A stretch of 64,000 bases of DNA from Arthrinium phaeospermum (GCA_006503535.1 QYRS01000003.1:186001-250000); one strand, 5' to 3'. Counted from the stretch's first letter, positions 31,792-45,055 are shown. Translations and numbers: made by a program. Notes: generated by a model not told the origin, from the letters alone.

Positions 31792-34700
31792 GGTTGCTAT
31801 TAGTGTATTATCTGAAAAGACCGTGGTTGTTAAGTAAGGATTGTAGTGAGTAGTGAGTAGTGAAGACTGCTGAAGGACTGTGAAGCTGCTGATGAGGATG
31901 GAGAAGAGAAATCGTGTTACAGCGGGAAGATTGTCTTCCTTATATCCCCCATTTCCATCAGCAGCATCATCAGATTCCCGCCCACCGGATCTCTTGTCCC
32001 CAAAACACGGCCACCACACTATTCCGCCTAAATGCCAGGCCCGGCGAATAGGTTTGCCAAGTTTGCCCACCGCCCTGTGCGGGTCACGCACTGGCGACCC
32101 TGAGTAATGAGATCAACAAGCCCATTCCGCAAGACAATGTGCGAGCTGAGAAAGCCTCTCTTGGTCCAAGCGAGGCTGCGATGGGCAAATTGGAGGCTAT
32201 ACTCGTTTGTTTGCCGTCAGTGCCCCAGTCCGGGTGGGTGCCACCTGAGAGAGGGAGAGACTGAGAGATAGGGTCCAAGGCGTGAGGCGACCCCATCTTC
32301 GGCGGCTGGTGGAAAGGGCCATCAGGGTCTCGAGTGTTTCTGGCTGAGAACTTAGGTAAGCACTTGGGCTTCGTGCCCGTGGTCAGTGGAACTCTCGTGT
32401 AGAACCCCTAGGAGAGACGGCGGAGATTTGTTGAGGTTAGGAGGTGACAAAGTTGCAGCCGGTCAGCCACTCCCTCGGCCTTTCTTGGTCTAACGGCGTG
32501 AGCTAAAATCCTCCCGCTGGGTCGCCGGGGGAGATTGCAGCGGAGGGTCCCGGTGTGGCTTCTTCTGCATGGCATTTCTCAGAGTTGCATCAAATGAGAC
32601 ATGGCATTGTGGTGTTCGCGGGGCGGGCGGTAGATCGCTGGCCGTTGCCTCCGTATACCGTTTGCGACATGCGTCAGGGGTAGGTATGCACTTGATTGGT
32701 CACACCTCGACACACGAGTAATGCCCCATTGGTCATTGCCTGAGCAGACATTTCTCCCTTCCGAGTAGGGTTCGCCGTCGGATTCTTCGATAACTGACTG
32801 AAGTCCCGGCATATCGGCATCTTGAGTTGCGGTACCCTGACAGCTCAGCTAACCTCTGTGTCGGTAGTAGGCCATTTCCAAAGGGGGATATCGCAAAAAG
32901 GCCTAGCCCAACGCGCTTCGACAACCAATTGCCCTTGTGACCAACAGTCGAACTACCACTTCCACGTTCTAGACCGTGCCGGCGAAAACGCCAGGTAAGG
33001 CAATGAAAATCCAGGGTCCGCCCCCAGAGTCTCAGATGCCGCCACACCGTTGTGGTCGCTATGGCCGCCTCGACAACCGCCGGACTTGATTTAGGGGGAG
33101 AGGGGAAAAGGGAGGGTGGAGGGTTCGAGCCCGCGCCGCCGCGGACTTTCGCCTTCCCCTCTCCCCAAGTTAAGGCGGGAAGAAGACCAATTTTTGCTAC
33201 GCAAAATTCTTCAGTTGAGGCTTACCTCATCTGTACTTTCCGCCATGTGTGAGTGTGTGTGTATGTGTGTCGCCTGTGAGACCTGGGGGCGGGCACGCAC
33301 AGGCTCTCAACAGCGTCTCTCGCCCGCGGTGATTGCGATGGGCGGCGCACAGGCTCGCAACACCATCCCAATGGCGATCGCGACTCTGAAGAGGCGAACA
33401 TGTTCACCACGAGGTCGAGAGGCACATGGCAAATTTGTTTTGCAATCAATAGACATCATCAGACGGTCGATATTTTGGGCACTTCGGGCCAGCATGGCGA
33501 TGCTTGAGCCCTGAAGGCTGGGGGACCACGAGGGAATTAGAGTTGCGCCACTGGACGATTTCCATCATGAAATCGAAAAACACAATTTCCACTGCAAAAA
33601 CCTATTGCCCCGTTTGGCATCTGGTAATAATATCGAAATCCTTTCCCGGGTATATAACGCGAGAGTTCCCCGTTGCCCCTCCCCTCTGTCTCTCCTTGGT
33701 CTTGTGAACCCGGCTAAGACATTTCCAGGACCCAGATGGGAGCGACACCCGGCGCACCCATAGACTTCCAATATTGTCCCCTCTTTGAGGTTTAGACTAT
33801 GGGGTTTAAAAGGTGACCCCGGACATGCAGAAAGAAGCTTTGTTTCAGTCGATCTGAGACCCTCTCTTCCCCGGCACGAACATGCTGACGCCATTCGCAG
33901 ATACTTGGCTTTTCACATATTTAAGACGAGGAGCGATCGGGCTTTCCGGGACCAGGCATCCCAGTATGTGCAATTGGCCGCCATCTGCTCCAATGGCCGG
34001 CATATAAGACCTAGTGCTCCTGTTACCCATCTTGTCAGAAGTATGCCCCTGATGGTGAAAGCTCTGCTCCAACCAGAGTCCACCTTTCTATATAACTCCG
34101 GGATTATTCGGTGTTGCTGGCATATTATTTATCCAATGACACTATTTCCACCAGGATAAATATTATGCGAATAGCATTAAACTATCCCTGGCGTGTACAG
34201 GGCGGTATGTATGGTCTGGTGGAAACCCGACGATACGAGCATCGCGACAGCCATGAGACGGCACAAGAAACGAAACCGGAAGAGAGGACGCCAAAACGCT
34301 TCTAGAACTCCGGGATGCCAAGGAGCGATGAACGATCAACCCTCATCGCCTTCGCATGCAGATCAGATTGATCGACCGTCTGTGTACGCGATCCGGCAAC
34401 CGGCATTGCTCCCCCTCGCCCCGTCGTGGGCTTGGCTGTGAAGCACCGCCCGCCCGTCCGAGTCGCAGAAGCCGGGTCACGGGGTTCCATCGGGCGCGTG
34501 TATAGGCGAGTCGAAACTTTTGCAAGTTTCGAGGCTGCGAGATTGGACGGTCCAGAGTGGCCTGAACTACTGGCTGATACTGCGACTTAGCAACACAGCC
34601 CTAGCAAGGGAGGAAGAAGCGCCCTATTTATATACATACTTCTCCTGTCACCCTCCCCCTCGAACGCGTGTACAACTGTACAGCCACGGGCGCGCCCTTT

Positions 34701-35299
34701 TTTTTAAACCCTTGCTGCACATCGTCATTCTACAGGAGCGACGACTAGCGATTGCGGGATTAGGGGGCCCACCCAATATCGCGATGGCATCAGCGTGGAC
34801 CAACGCTCCACTGATGTGACAGGAGCCCTAAGGGGGCCCCTCATTCGAGGACCCTTTCCACCCTTCCACCTTTCTCACCCATGGGTAGGCCGGATGCGGT
34901 TTGATGATGTTCTTCCTCCATTCTTCGCCCGGCTACCTGGTAGGCACATCAATGTCAAATCAAGCATGGACTTCCATACGCTCCCCTTTGGTGGTGCCTT
35001 CATCTATCGCGACTCGCTCATTACGTATGCTCCCTCCCCCCCAGGTCAGGCGGCGCATTCGAATGGCCACATCATGGGCATCGTGGAATGCCACGTACTT
35101 TCTGATACAGCATTGGCAATTTCTTTCCGAGTTATAGATATCTATATGCCATTGGGTTTACTAGAAAGAAAGAAACAAAAGCCAAGCATCAGGGTCCTCT
35201 CTTACTTACCGTGCAACATTGACTTGTCGTGCAACACAGTAACACCCGTCCATTGATACATATCCACCTACCCTTATTTTATACCACAGCACAGCCGCC
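31792..35299. other. Long intergenic region
   Basis: About 3.5 kb with no gene I can support. The first 200 bases are the acid-phosphatase leader and promoter. Isolated TATA-like runs occur near 33650 (GGTATATAACG) and 34622-34640 without an attached gene. Short frames show no family features. Confidence 0.45.
31940..31946 (-). promoter_or_regulatory. TATA-like box of the acid phosphatase gene
   Basis: On the minus strand GATATAA lies about 150 bp upstream of the ATG at 31791, a plausible TATA position for a highly regulated secreted-enzyme gene. Inference from sequence and distance only. Confidence 0.4.
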
Positions 35300-35587
35300 A
35301 TGGCCGACCCGTGGATGATCGCCCTGACCTGCATCTTTTGCGTGGTCGCGATCTCGTCCGTCAGCAGCGTGATGCGCGATTGGTACTTCAACAAGTACCG
35401 GCCGCGGCGAGCGGCCCGGCAGTACAACGAGCGGACGCTGGAGTTCCAGAGGGAGATGCGGCAGCAACAGCTGCAGGAGCAGCAACATCAATGGCAGCGG
35501 CAGCAGGAGCTGGAGGAGCCGATACCACTGCCGCCGGCCTTCTCGCGATGGGGCAAGGGCAGGGAGCGTACGTACGAATACGTATGA
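35300..35587 (+). CDS. Small single-span membrane protein with Gln-rich tail (copy 1)
   Basis: Family not recognised. 95 aa, intronless, with a good start context (GCCGCCATGG). Residues 5-24 form one hydrophobic helix (M-I-A-L-T-C-I-F-C-V-V-A-I-S-S-V). It is followed by W-Y-F-N-K-Y-R-P-R-R-A-A-R-Q and then a Gln/Glu/Arg-rich, coiled-coil-like tail (from about residue 45 to 72) and a Tyr/Arg end. The basic residues directly after the helix suggest the tail is cytoplasmic. A related gene starts 507 bp downstream in the same direction and shares the helix, the K-x-P-x-R-A-A-R-Q motif and the Gln-rich tail. An overlapping open frame (35311-35649) is a shadow. Coding status rests on the paralogy and start context. 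Confidence 0.68.
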   Translation: MADPWMIALTCIFCVVAISSVSSVMRDWYFNKYRPRRAARQYNERTLEFQREMRQQQLQEQQHQWQRQQELEEPIPLPPAFSRWGKGRERTYEYV

Positions 35588-36093
35588 GAGAGATAAAGAT
35601 GGCACGTCTGTTTATTTCATCGCATGGCCAACGTCGTTTTGGCTTATGAAAAAACCTACGAGCTGGGCCGACCGAGTGCCCAGGAGTCACGATCAAAGTC
35701 GAGCAGTGTTCGCCGACTGCGGCGATCCGCATATTCGCCTGCGCTTGACTGTATCATGGCATACCACTCAACGCTCACAATGACCAGACGAAATCGATTC
35801 ATACTGAGTTGATGGGCATTGAATGCTTTAGAAAACGCTTCAATGGCTTCTCGGTCTGCACTCTCTATATGAGAACGCCTCCCTGCCCGGGCATCTTCCC
35901 TTGCCAATCCCAAAGCAAACAAACGGAACCTACCCGACTGCATTTCGACCCTACTGGCGACCTACTTGACCAGCAAGCAAACAAGCAAGCAAGAGGATAC
36001 ATCTATCTGTCGGCACCTGGCACAGCGATCATCACCTACTGCTGCGAACCCTGAGCCAGGCCACAGAAGGAGCTTCCGCATCGGCCCGCCACC
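35588..36093. other. Spacer between the tandem membrane-protein genes
   Basis: About 506 bp holding the 3' end of copy 1 and the promoter and leader of copy 2. A short AAGCAAACAAGCAAGCAAG repeat is near 35971-35990. No other gene is visible. Confidence 0.5.
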
Positions 36094-36477
36094 ATGGACG
36101 CCGGCACCATCTCGATCGTCATGATATCCTGCCTCATCGTGACTTTGGTCGTTATTTTCGCCCTGATATCTACCTACCTCTACTGGTACAAGCCGCAGCG
36201 GGCGGCCCGACAACAACTCGCCCAGCAGCGAACGATGGTTGCCGATAGGGAAAGGTGGGAGTCGCGCCTCCAACAGCGGCAGCTACTCTGTCAACAGCGG
36301 CAGCAGCAACAGGAACTGGAACAGCAGCAGGCACAGCAGCGGAAACAGCAACTGGAACAGCAACACCAGCAGCAACACCAGCAGCAGCCCCAGCAGCAGC
36401 CCCAGCAGCAGCAGCAACCAACAGAACTACCACGGCAGTCACTTGTCTGCGGTAGAGATTTTGTCATAGATTTATGA
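36094..36477 (+). CDS. Small single-span membrane protein with poly-Gln tail (copy 2)
   Basis: Family not recognised. 127 aa, intronless, with a strong start context (CGCCACCATGG). Residues 5-31 are one hydrophobic helix (I-S-I-V-M-I-S-C-L-I-V-T-L-V-V-I-F-A-L). It is followed by Y-L-Y-W-Y-K-P-Q-R-A-A-R-Q, the same post-helix motif as in the gene at 35300. The rest is Gln-rich: residues about 55-115 are mostly Gln with Arg, Leu and His, encoded by mixed CAG/CAA/CAC codons. The last residues (S-L-V-C-G-R-D-F-V-I-D-L) return to normal composition, which argues that the frame is translated through the repeat. The role is unknown; a membrane-tethered low-complexity scaffold is speculation. Confidence 0.68.
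   Translation: MDAGTISIVMISCLIVTLVVIFALISTYLYWYKPQRAARQQLAQQRTMVADRERWESRLQQRQLLCQQRQQQQELEQQQAQQRKQQLEQQHQQQHQQQPQQQPQQQQQPTELPRQSLVCGRDFVIDL
36283..36425 (+). repeat. CAG/CAA trinucleotide tract
   Basis: Imperfect CAG/CAA/CAC run encoding the Gln tail of copy 2. Interruptions by CAA and CGG codons suggest it is partly stabilised rather than a pure microsatellite. Confidence 0.85.
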
Positions 36478-39400
36478 GGCTATACAGAGTGATGCTGCTG
36501 TCTCTCAGGCACACAAAGCGAGCCAGGAACACAGCCAGCACAGAACCGGATCAGATACAGGATATCGGCTTGGTTAAAACTGTACATAGCTGTCTTCTTT
36601 AGATATATGAATCTATCTAACAGAGACGCCTGTCTCTCACATGAACTAGTTGCTACCGTCCCCATATCAATTCTGCCGCGAGGTCGTTAACACCCGCTTG
36701 TACAAGCACGTCTCCCGCACCACCGTGACAGTCTCTAGGCAGATGTGAATGACATCTCGCTTACCTGACCTCATGTGATTACTCATCATCTTGCTGTTTC
36801 CTACCACCGGACCCAGCCATCGCTCGTAATTGGCGATACCTGTTACATGCCCGTAAAGGAGTAGCAACAGGCAAGATATCCAAATCCGGATACCTAGATA
36901 CATACTTTACACCGCCACTGTCTGTGTTCCAACGGCGGCGGCTGGAATAGATCAGATTGATACGCTTTCATCCGCGCAGATAAGACCCGGATCTACAGTG
37001 CCTGCAGAAAAAGCACGACGATACAGAATCTGGCGCAGCGGCCGGTGAGACAATCTCAGCTGGCCGCAGCAGCAGTAGCCTCAACAACGTCTTTTGCACT
37101 GCATCCTCCCCCGCCTTCCTTCCCGCCCGCGACCGACTCGGGGTCGTCCTTCCGGTCGATTGACAGGACAGGCGAGAGATTCCCAACCACTCGGGGTTGA
37201 TGATGAGACAGTGAAAATCCACACCGCATGTCCGGGGTGGTGATGTCTCCTTCTATCGCCTCCTCTCGTCCACTGGTTTGCCGCACACCGGTGATAGCAT
37301 CATCTCATCTCGCTATACCTACTCTTCCTGTCTATAGTCGAATCCACAAAAAGCATATGTACGCATGCATGCAGTCGCCGCTTCGTACATACATACATAT
37401 ACTCCATGTCTTATCTGGGCCCCGATTGGAAAACTAATCCCCGACAAGACAGGTTGCGCGCCAATGGGCAGAGCTTGGGCATCTACGCAGCAACGGCGGC
37501 AGTAGGAACGGGAAGAGCCACGCCGGAAAGCCATCCCCGTTTTTGACTTACCAAGACGGCTTCCTTCCTATTCCCCTCTCGCTCGGTCAAGGCGGTCTAG
37601 AACCAGGAAACGCGCGCGCGCGGGTTACGACGTAGATTAAACGTCAGCGAGTGAGTGATGGACCGGGGTCGGTTACTTGTCACTGGTCACTGGTCAGTAA
37701 GGCCCGCACGCATTCCCTTCTTGTAGTACATACCCCCATGCCAATGCCAATGCCTATGCCTATGCCTGCCTGTCGCCCGTAGGTAAGGGTAGGTAGGTAA
37801 TAGGTGATAAGGTGTCAGTGTCAGGGTGTGTTGCTTTTCTCCAGCGGCCGGTCTGCAGCGCGACGCTAGGGCCGGGTTTCGGGTCCCCCTCCGTCGTCCT
37901 CCACCACCCCTATAACGGAAACCCGAGAGTAATAACAGCACGCACAGAAAGAGATTGGGAGATTTGCCCCAGGCCCAGTAAGCAACCCAAAAGAGGGACC
38001 ATGGTATGGTAATGTAGCAGGCGGTAGCAACAATCGTCAGCAACAAGATAAGGATAAGCAGTCAGTCAATGGGAAAGTGGTATGTAGCTGTGTAGTTAGC
38101 GGTGATGGTTTCGGCCAGGCGTTTCTAGGCCCCAGGGCCATGGCCACATCAATGCCATCGATGCGTTTCGGACCTTCACATCACACGTCGGCACTCCTGC
38201 TACTGGCTGGTATACGACGTGCGCATTGATTGATAGTAATCAGTTGAGAATCTCGTCACCTGTTAGTGCGAGTAGCAGATAGTTGCTGGGAGACACAGGG
38301 GGGAAAAAAGCGTGCAAGTATATGTGCTGGTGACGCTTGATAATTCGAAAGACGTCTCTCTCGGTGCCGAGGGAAACACCAACCCACTTATTACCAGATA
38401 GCCATAGGTTCGTAACATGATATGGGACCCGAGGCGCGAACCCTCCCCTCTCTTCCCCAAGAGGAGACAACGCCTGCCAGATACCAAATACGTGTTGTAT
38501 CTTTGCGTGTAAGTGCTTGCTTTTCCTTGCATGCCGCCGGGCTTTAGGGCCACCACAATTGAACGAACGGGCGGCGGCTGGGTTTAAGCTGTCAGTCTAA
38601 TTACCAGCTTAAGGTGAGTAATAAGAGCGTGTGTAAGCCGCTAATCAAGCCCCCAGCACCCCTTTTCTTCCTAGGGATGGGCCGGGGAAGACTCCGACCA
38701 CAGGAGTTAGTGGCCGTGATCGAGTTTCCGATTGGCTTCTATGAACAATCATGAATTGCAAAGATGATAGATCGTGTTGTCCCCCATCCCTATACGTGTT
38801 GTTTGCCCGCGCCCGCGCCCTGCTTGAGATGGGAGGAGGAGCCACACGGAAGTCCGGACCATCACATCCATCAAAGTGATAAGGGCCGGTCAGCCAGCCA
38901 GCCAGCCAGGCCCCCCTGATTGCCTTTTCATATTATCACCTCGCCGATATTATGTTCATTTGGGAGCATGCAACGAAGAGGGGATTCGACCGTATTCACG
39001 ATAACTCGCGTATGGGCCACGAGCCTGTGACGAGGGTTTCAAGAGGTTCCATGCTGCTCGCCAGAGCTGTTCCGTGCAGCTTTCTCCGCACTTAATAAGC
39101 CGAAGAGGGTGTGGATGTGTGTGCCACATTGCTGCACGTTGATGTGTTGCTGCTTTCTTGTGGTTACGTGCTATTCAATGTGACGAGGCCGGGGGGTGCA
39201 GCGAATCAGCGCCCGTCTGCCTCTGCAGGGATCCGACAACCCTGCCATGAAAGAAGTGCCAATCGCCCTTGTATTGGGCTGCGACAATACCCCAAAGTGC
39301 ACTTGCTACTGGGGGTTGACGGACGTAGTCGGAAAGCCACGACATACCAAGCAGGAAGCTATTGTTCGTATTAGTGCGCCGGCGCCGGCGTCGGCTTGGA

Positions 39401-41909
39401 ACTCGAACTCCTTTTTTTCGTGTCCGTCGGGTTTGGAGAAGGAGTATGCGAGTGGCTCGTCACAAACCCCATAAGCTTGGGGGGAAAACGATAAGCGAAT
39501 TAGAAAAGCAAAGTGTGTAAGTGAGCAGGCGGAGAAGGAAATGAATGCGACGACCCAGAAAGTAAGTGCCTTATCAGATCGTGACTAGATTTTCGAGGTG
39601 CAGCCAGTAAAGCAGCCCATGCAGGGACCCTTAGCACATACGAATGAATGCTGCTGCAATCAAAGAGAAAAGTCGTACATGCGCAATGGGCAATTTGGCA
39701 GAGAATGCGATCTTTCTCCGAGCTTCGCCAAATGAACCTCCCATCCATGTATGTAGTAGGTATGTATGCCAATTGATGACTTGAAGAGAAGAGAAGCCGA
39801 TGGCAACGTTGCGCAACAATACGTGTCGTTCGTCGTTCGTTCGTCGCCGTCGGCGAGACCAAAGCGCGCGCGCGCAATCTCCATGCGACAACGCACATAC
39901 ATTACGTTCCTTACTGATACTATCGATTTCTGTACGCATCGTGCAGCCAGAAATCCGCGATCCGGGTATCCCGGCAATTTGCGCCGGGAGGGAAAGAGCG
40001 AGAGAGATGATACACAATACCCACGTTCTCGTGCGTTCTATTGTCAGTAGTGTGTAACTCTTGACGGTCTGGCTTGTGCCATCGCGAAACCCACCAGGCA
40101 AACCAAACCATTGACCAAAGCGCCCCGGTGTATTGGAGGCCGGAGCGATGGAGTGGCATGAGACCTGGGTCCGATACCAACTCCGCCATCTGGTGATCAT
40201 GGAGATATGGGGTCATCAGGTTCGGAGTTACGGATTGCTTAGGTAGCTTACGGCGTATTGGATGTATGTTGGGGTTTTACAGTAGCTGATCGACGTCGGC
40301 GGCGCGGGGTTGTCGCAGCCCCACGAAAACGATCGCCAACTCCAGAGTCACAAAGCGACCCTTTTCGACACTGTAGGTAAGTAGGTAAGCTTGTTGGTGG
40401 CGGCGCCCCCACGGTTTTGGCAAACGGGCAGTACGGGGGAGGGTTGGACAAGACCCCTAAATGACTTCGTGTGGTTGGCGGGCATGTGCATTTCATTGTT
40501 GGAGGGTGTCGTGAGCGGGAATGCATTGTAAAATTGCCATTGTCCCCGATACCGCCAGTCTCACTCAGCAAGCCCCCTATCTATTGTTCGGGAAATGTCG
40601 TGAGATCAGGAATCTGCGACGGAGCTGGTCGGGAGATGCGTGCCTGCCCATCCATCCATCCATCAATCGCATTGCGCCCTGCCTAAAAGATCCAGTGTTT
40701 GCCGCCCGCCAGTCCCAGAGATCAGCGCAAATCAGAAGTCAGAGAAGGCGAGCGAGGGCCCGCTGTTGACTGGTTCCTCGGCTGTTGATCTGATAGCCGG
40801 CGGGAAGGAATTCCTGACGTAGGTCGCCTAATCTTTCGACTCGACGAGTGAAATGGTATTGCTGCAATTAAGTTCTGGATACCGCGCCTGTCCTGGTAGG
40901 AGATGATGCATCGTTTGGGTTTGCGTCCCGTCAGGTACGGTTATCCCGACACTACAAGGCGGGCTCGCGGGAAATGAGACGGGCCAGCGATTCTGATATG
41001 TCGATGTTCAGCTTTAGAGGGTTGTAGATTTGTCACATCTCGGAATTTCGCAAGGAGCGAGCCATGTTCCAGTTCAAAGTGAGGTCATAGGGCTGCTTTT
41101 TCTCTGCCGGGATGTCATCGCTGGGTTTCATGTTTGCTTTGCCTTGCCCTTGTTCTTGCTTCGGACTGATTGAGTTGCCATCGTAGGGGCAAGGGCTGAG
41201 TCTGTTTGAGTAAACGACTGACTGGCCGGCGTAGGCGACACAGCCCGAGTCGATGAGCAAACACATCTCACGATGTCGTCTACGTGCATTGCTAGACGGG
41301 GCAGTACTGCTCATGGCCAAAAAGACTGGACGTAAGAACGTAATCGGGCTGCTGCGCTCACCCGCAAACCAACCGCACGGACTGCCTGGGTTGGGTTGGC
41401 TCTGGCGGCCACGTTTTTCTTCTCGGCCCCAGGTTTCGTTCGACCCACGCGCTGGGAGCGACCGAGAGCCTGGCTGGTGCACTGCCCCTAGGGCCAGACG
41501 TCACTGTCAACTAAACCAACTGTTGGAAACGGGGCGTATTTTACGTGCGCACGTAAGCGTAAGATCAGAAGTCCGGGGCTGGCGATGGATGGGCTGGATG
41601 TTTGGGCCAACCTAGGCAGTTGACAGCTTCGAGTCAACGGTTGGCCTCCGGACTGGAATGCTCGACTCGTTCAAACACGAAGCTGTATGTTGCATATTGT
41701 CACCTGGTGCCTATCCTCGTCTCGCCTCCCTCAGCTCGAGTCGAGGATTCCAACGTGGTTTCAGCAGACCATTGCGTCACTCCTAGCAAGAGTCAGGATG
41801 AACCCGTCAGCGAGTTTGGAAACGCCGAAAAGTGCCTTCGGGCGACAGCAAGCGAAAAGCTCGTCAGTCTCGGTCAACTTCCCGGAAGGGGATACGAGTC
41901 AGGACACGT

Positions 41910-41949
41910 TTCTAGCTTCTTTCTAGCCTCTTTCTAGTCCCTCTTCTAG
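41910..41949. repeat. TTCTAG units spaced 11-12 bp
   Basis: The hexamer TTCTAG recurs four times at 41910, 41921, 41932 and 41944, i.e. about one helical turn apart. It is a small degenerate tandem repeat; a protein-binding array is only a possibility. Confidence 0.7.
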
Positions 41950-44609
41950 GCTCGGTCAGGTCCCTGTCAGACGGATAGGCGAATCTGGGTATTCGGGCAA
42001 TATATGGAGTATCGTGGTGGGGCAAGGGTCCTCTTCCCCCTCCTGGACCTTCCTTTTACCACCGAATAGTGCTTGTGCAGGGTGGATTTGCTCGGGGGTT
42101 GACCGTTGGCAAAGACGATCTTTCTCTGCAGCAACCGCAGCTTCTACATACGCGCCTACTACTACATCCCCGCGGTGATCAATTCCATTTGTCAAAAGTA
42201 GCAAATCTAGGGAGGCGGTCAAGCCTACACCTGCCGCACCCACTGCACTGTAAAATGGGAATGTGGTATTTTTACTCTTTGCCATGATAGGGTTGATAGG
42301 GTTGCTAGGGGGTCGACATGCTTCTAGAAGGTGTCCTATTGATTAATCGGTCGTTCTGCGGCATACTTGGCGACGCATCGTGCTGGACCGCCGACTCGGT
42401 AGTGAGTGGCTGACCGGAATTAGTGAAAATACCCCAGCCCGTTGATTGTACTGTAGGCACGAGTGTCGAGTATGTACTACGAGTAGGTAGTAGCCGAGCA
42501 GCCCAGACCCTTTATTAGCCGATCCCGTATTAGGGAGGTAGATCCCCTTGGGCCCTTGATTTCCGTTGGCCTCGTCGGACAGAAAGGCGCCGTCAGATTA
42601 CTACCACTTTGACTATGGGTGCCCCGGATCCATTTCGCCGTCTTGGGAAGCTCCAGAACGAAAACACAAGGATGGGGCAAGACGGAGAAAACAGGAAGAG
42701 AGCGAGCGAGGCAGCAGCAATCTTATGAAGGGTTGCACGGAGCGACTTACGTTAGCCTCGCTAAATGTGCATCACCCTGCCCTATGGTCAGCAGCGGAGA
42801 GGATACAGGCCAATCAGCAACGGCCAGGCGGATATTACGGATTATGGCGGCACATGCGATACGATACGGTACGGGCGGTGCAGAACCCGAATTATGACTC
42901 AGTCCTTTAGGTCTCGTTGCATATAAGACGTATCTCAGATAGAAATTGGTTGGACCTCGGCGTCGTCGGGGTGGACGGAGGCAAGTCTCGTTAAAGCTGA
43001 GGGCTGACCGGGACCACGGACGGCTCGTCCAACAAGAAGTTGGGCAAAAGGAAAGAAACAGGAAATGCAGGCAAAAAAAAGGTGAGGGTCGGTCGCAAAG
43101 ATGGATCCTGCTGGCCAACGAACGCCCAGCGCATGCGCCGTTTGTCGCAAAAGCGGTTGTTGGGAGGGACCAAAGCGGTCTAACAAATTAGTCGGCGTGG
43201 TCGCATGTATTGGCTGGCTGGCCTTCTGTTATTAGCTGTGTGTGCGTTGTTGCGTACGTACGTGTGTGCTGGTGTGCGTCGTTGATTCAGGATTTCTCCA
43301 ATGTTGCGGTCAAACCAACGCCGGGAACGAATTCGGAGACTCGCCGCCGCAGCCAACGACAGGCAGCAAGTATGTAGCAGCGGTAGAGGTATTATTAAAC
43401 CATTGATATTTGAGTTCTACGACTACGACTCTGCTTTTCGCATCCGTGTGTGTCAGCTTCCGGGGTACTGGCATGTCTGACGTCGTTATGCGAAGGGGTA
43501 ATCAAATGCGAACGGCACTCTAAATCCAAATTTGTGGCTTTCCTGGGGTTTGCTTATTCGGGCTTGGGAATGAATGGGGGAAAGGCATGGGGGTAAGCAC
43601 GCAACACACTCGTTGATTGAATTCAAGGGGCCGGCGGTCAAACGAAAAAAGCAAACCGTCTATTTTTACACATCAGAATACGACAAGAGGATTGTTCGTT
43701 TGTCCAGCTTCCGTTTTCTGACAGCCCCCATTTCCGAATTAAATTGACTGACTCGAGGGGTGTAAGGCAGGTCCCTTCCACAGGCCTCGCCAGGGAGGAT
43801 GAGCATGGCAAAAGCAAACAGTCCCATTATGACGAGGAAACGCAGGAAGAATTGATATGCACACGGCTCGCCAGTAAGTAACCGAGCCGTAACCGCAAAT
43901 GGCGCCGTCGTCGGCTGTACCTCTCACATGCAGTAAAGTGTGTGCTGGTGTTAGTTGAGACCTTTTAGTCGGGGTTTTTTCCGTAGAGGAGAGCGCGGTA
44001 GAATGGAACCGCGGGCTGATGGAGTCGCTGGCGCTGGCGCTGGGGAGAGGAGTCGGGAGAAGGCCCGAGGGTTGGCCACAAAAAGAAGCAACGGGGTGGG
44101 AAAAGAACAACCGAACGACTCAGAGGCGTTGTGTGATTGGCTCGGAATGGCTGACTCTTTGCAACCGTGGTGTCGGTGAGATCTGACTACGCCTGCAATG
44201 ATCAATCCGACAGTTAGGATTCCCAGTTGAGTGTGTGTGTGTTCCAAGTTAGCCCCATGCCACACCACCACCAAAATGGAGGGGGGTCGAGGTACATGCT
44301 CCGAGGAGGCCCCAATAGCTGTGCCCCGCCAGCCCGCGGCGAGGCGGTCTGTTCCCGAGCAGTCTTGGGAGTACAGATTATCCCATACTGACTTGCATTA
44401 CCTTGTGCTTACCGCTACTCCCTAGGCTGATGCGGCATGCAATGTACTCTTTTTTGGACGAGATGGGCTTTTTGCGCCTGCGTGGGGGAGCCCAAAATCG
44501 TGAGTCGGGGAGGCGTAGCGTAGATGATTCATGCCTGCCTCCTGCCTGGGGCGGCCCTGGCCAGAAAGTACCTTGATACCGGCCTCCCTTTCGGTCCCTT
44601 TTTTCGGTC

Positions 44610-44617
44610 TTATATAA
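44610..44617 (+). promoter_or_regulatory. TATA-like box upstream of the SYLSDDDLF gene
   Basis: TTATATAA about 440 bp upstream of ATG 45056. If used, the 5' leader would be about 400 nt, rich in A and C with few G, as is visible from 44820 to 45055. Confidence 0.4.
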
Positions 44618-45055
44618 TTCTTGATCGTGCCTCAGCACCGGACAGGCCACCCTGGGAATTCCCCGTTTCTGTTGCTGTTATATCTATAACTCGATACCCG
44701 ACCGTTTATTCTCCCACAAACAGGTTTCTTCTTTTTAAAGACCCCATCGCCGATTGTTTTATATCGCCCAAGCGACTGATCCCAAACTTGAAGCAACTTT
44801 GGTCACATTGGTTGCAGCGTTCCTTATACCACGAGATCCGCCCACCACCCACCCGCCCGCATCCACACCACTTACATACAACGGACAACACCTACGTACG
44901 TCACTTACAACACGCCTTACACGTGAAGAGCCGACACCGCGTACATATATCAACCGCAACGCGTCCGCTCCGAGAAGAAGAACGGACCTTGTCGCATCCT
45001 ACTCAACAACGATAATACTACTCATCGCATTTCAATAACAACAACTACTACGAAA

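Larger units (their letters stand above)
36478..45055. other. 8.6-kb gene desert
   Basis: No frame has family features, splice structure or coding-like composition over more than about 130 codons. The sequence is of normal complexity, not the AT-rich decay expected of heavily mutated transposons. It contains scattered simple repeats: CGCGCGCGCG near 37611-37622, CCAATG/CCTATG hexamers at 37738-37765, GCCAGCCAGCCAG at 38892-38908, GCCGGCGCCGGCG near 39379-39390 and TTCTAG repeats at 41910-41949. A tRNA-like patch near 38430-38475 was rejected. A long regulatory region or non-coding RNA for the flanking small genes is possible but unproven. Confidence 0.45.

Noticed and set aside
38425..38485. 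Second tRNA-like patch (GGTTCGCGCC on the minus strand)
   Set aside because: The almost invariant A after TTCG in the T-loop is C and stems are not formed; not a tRNA gene.
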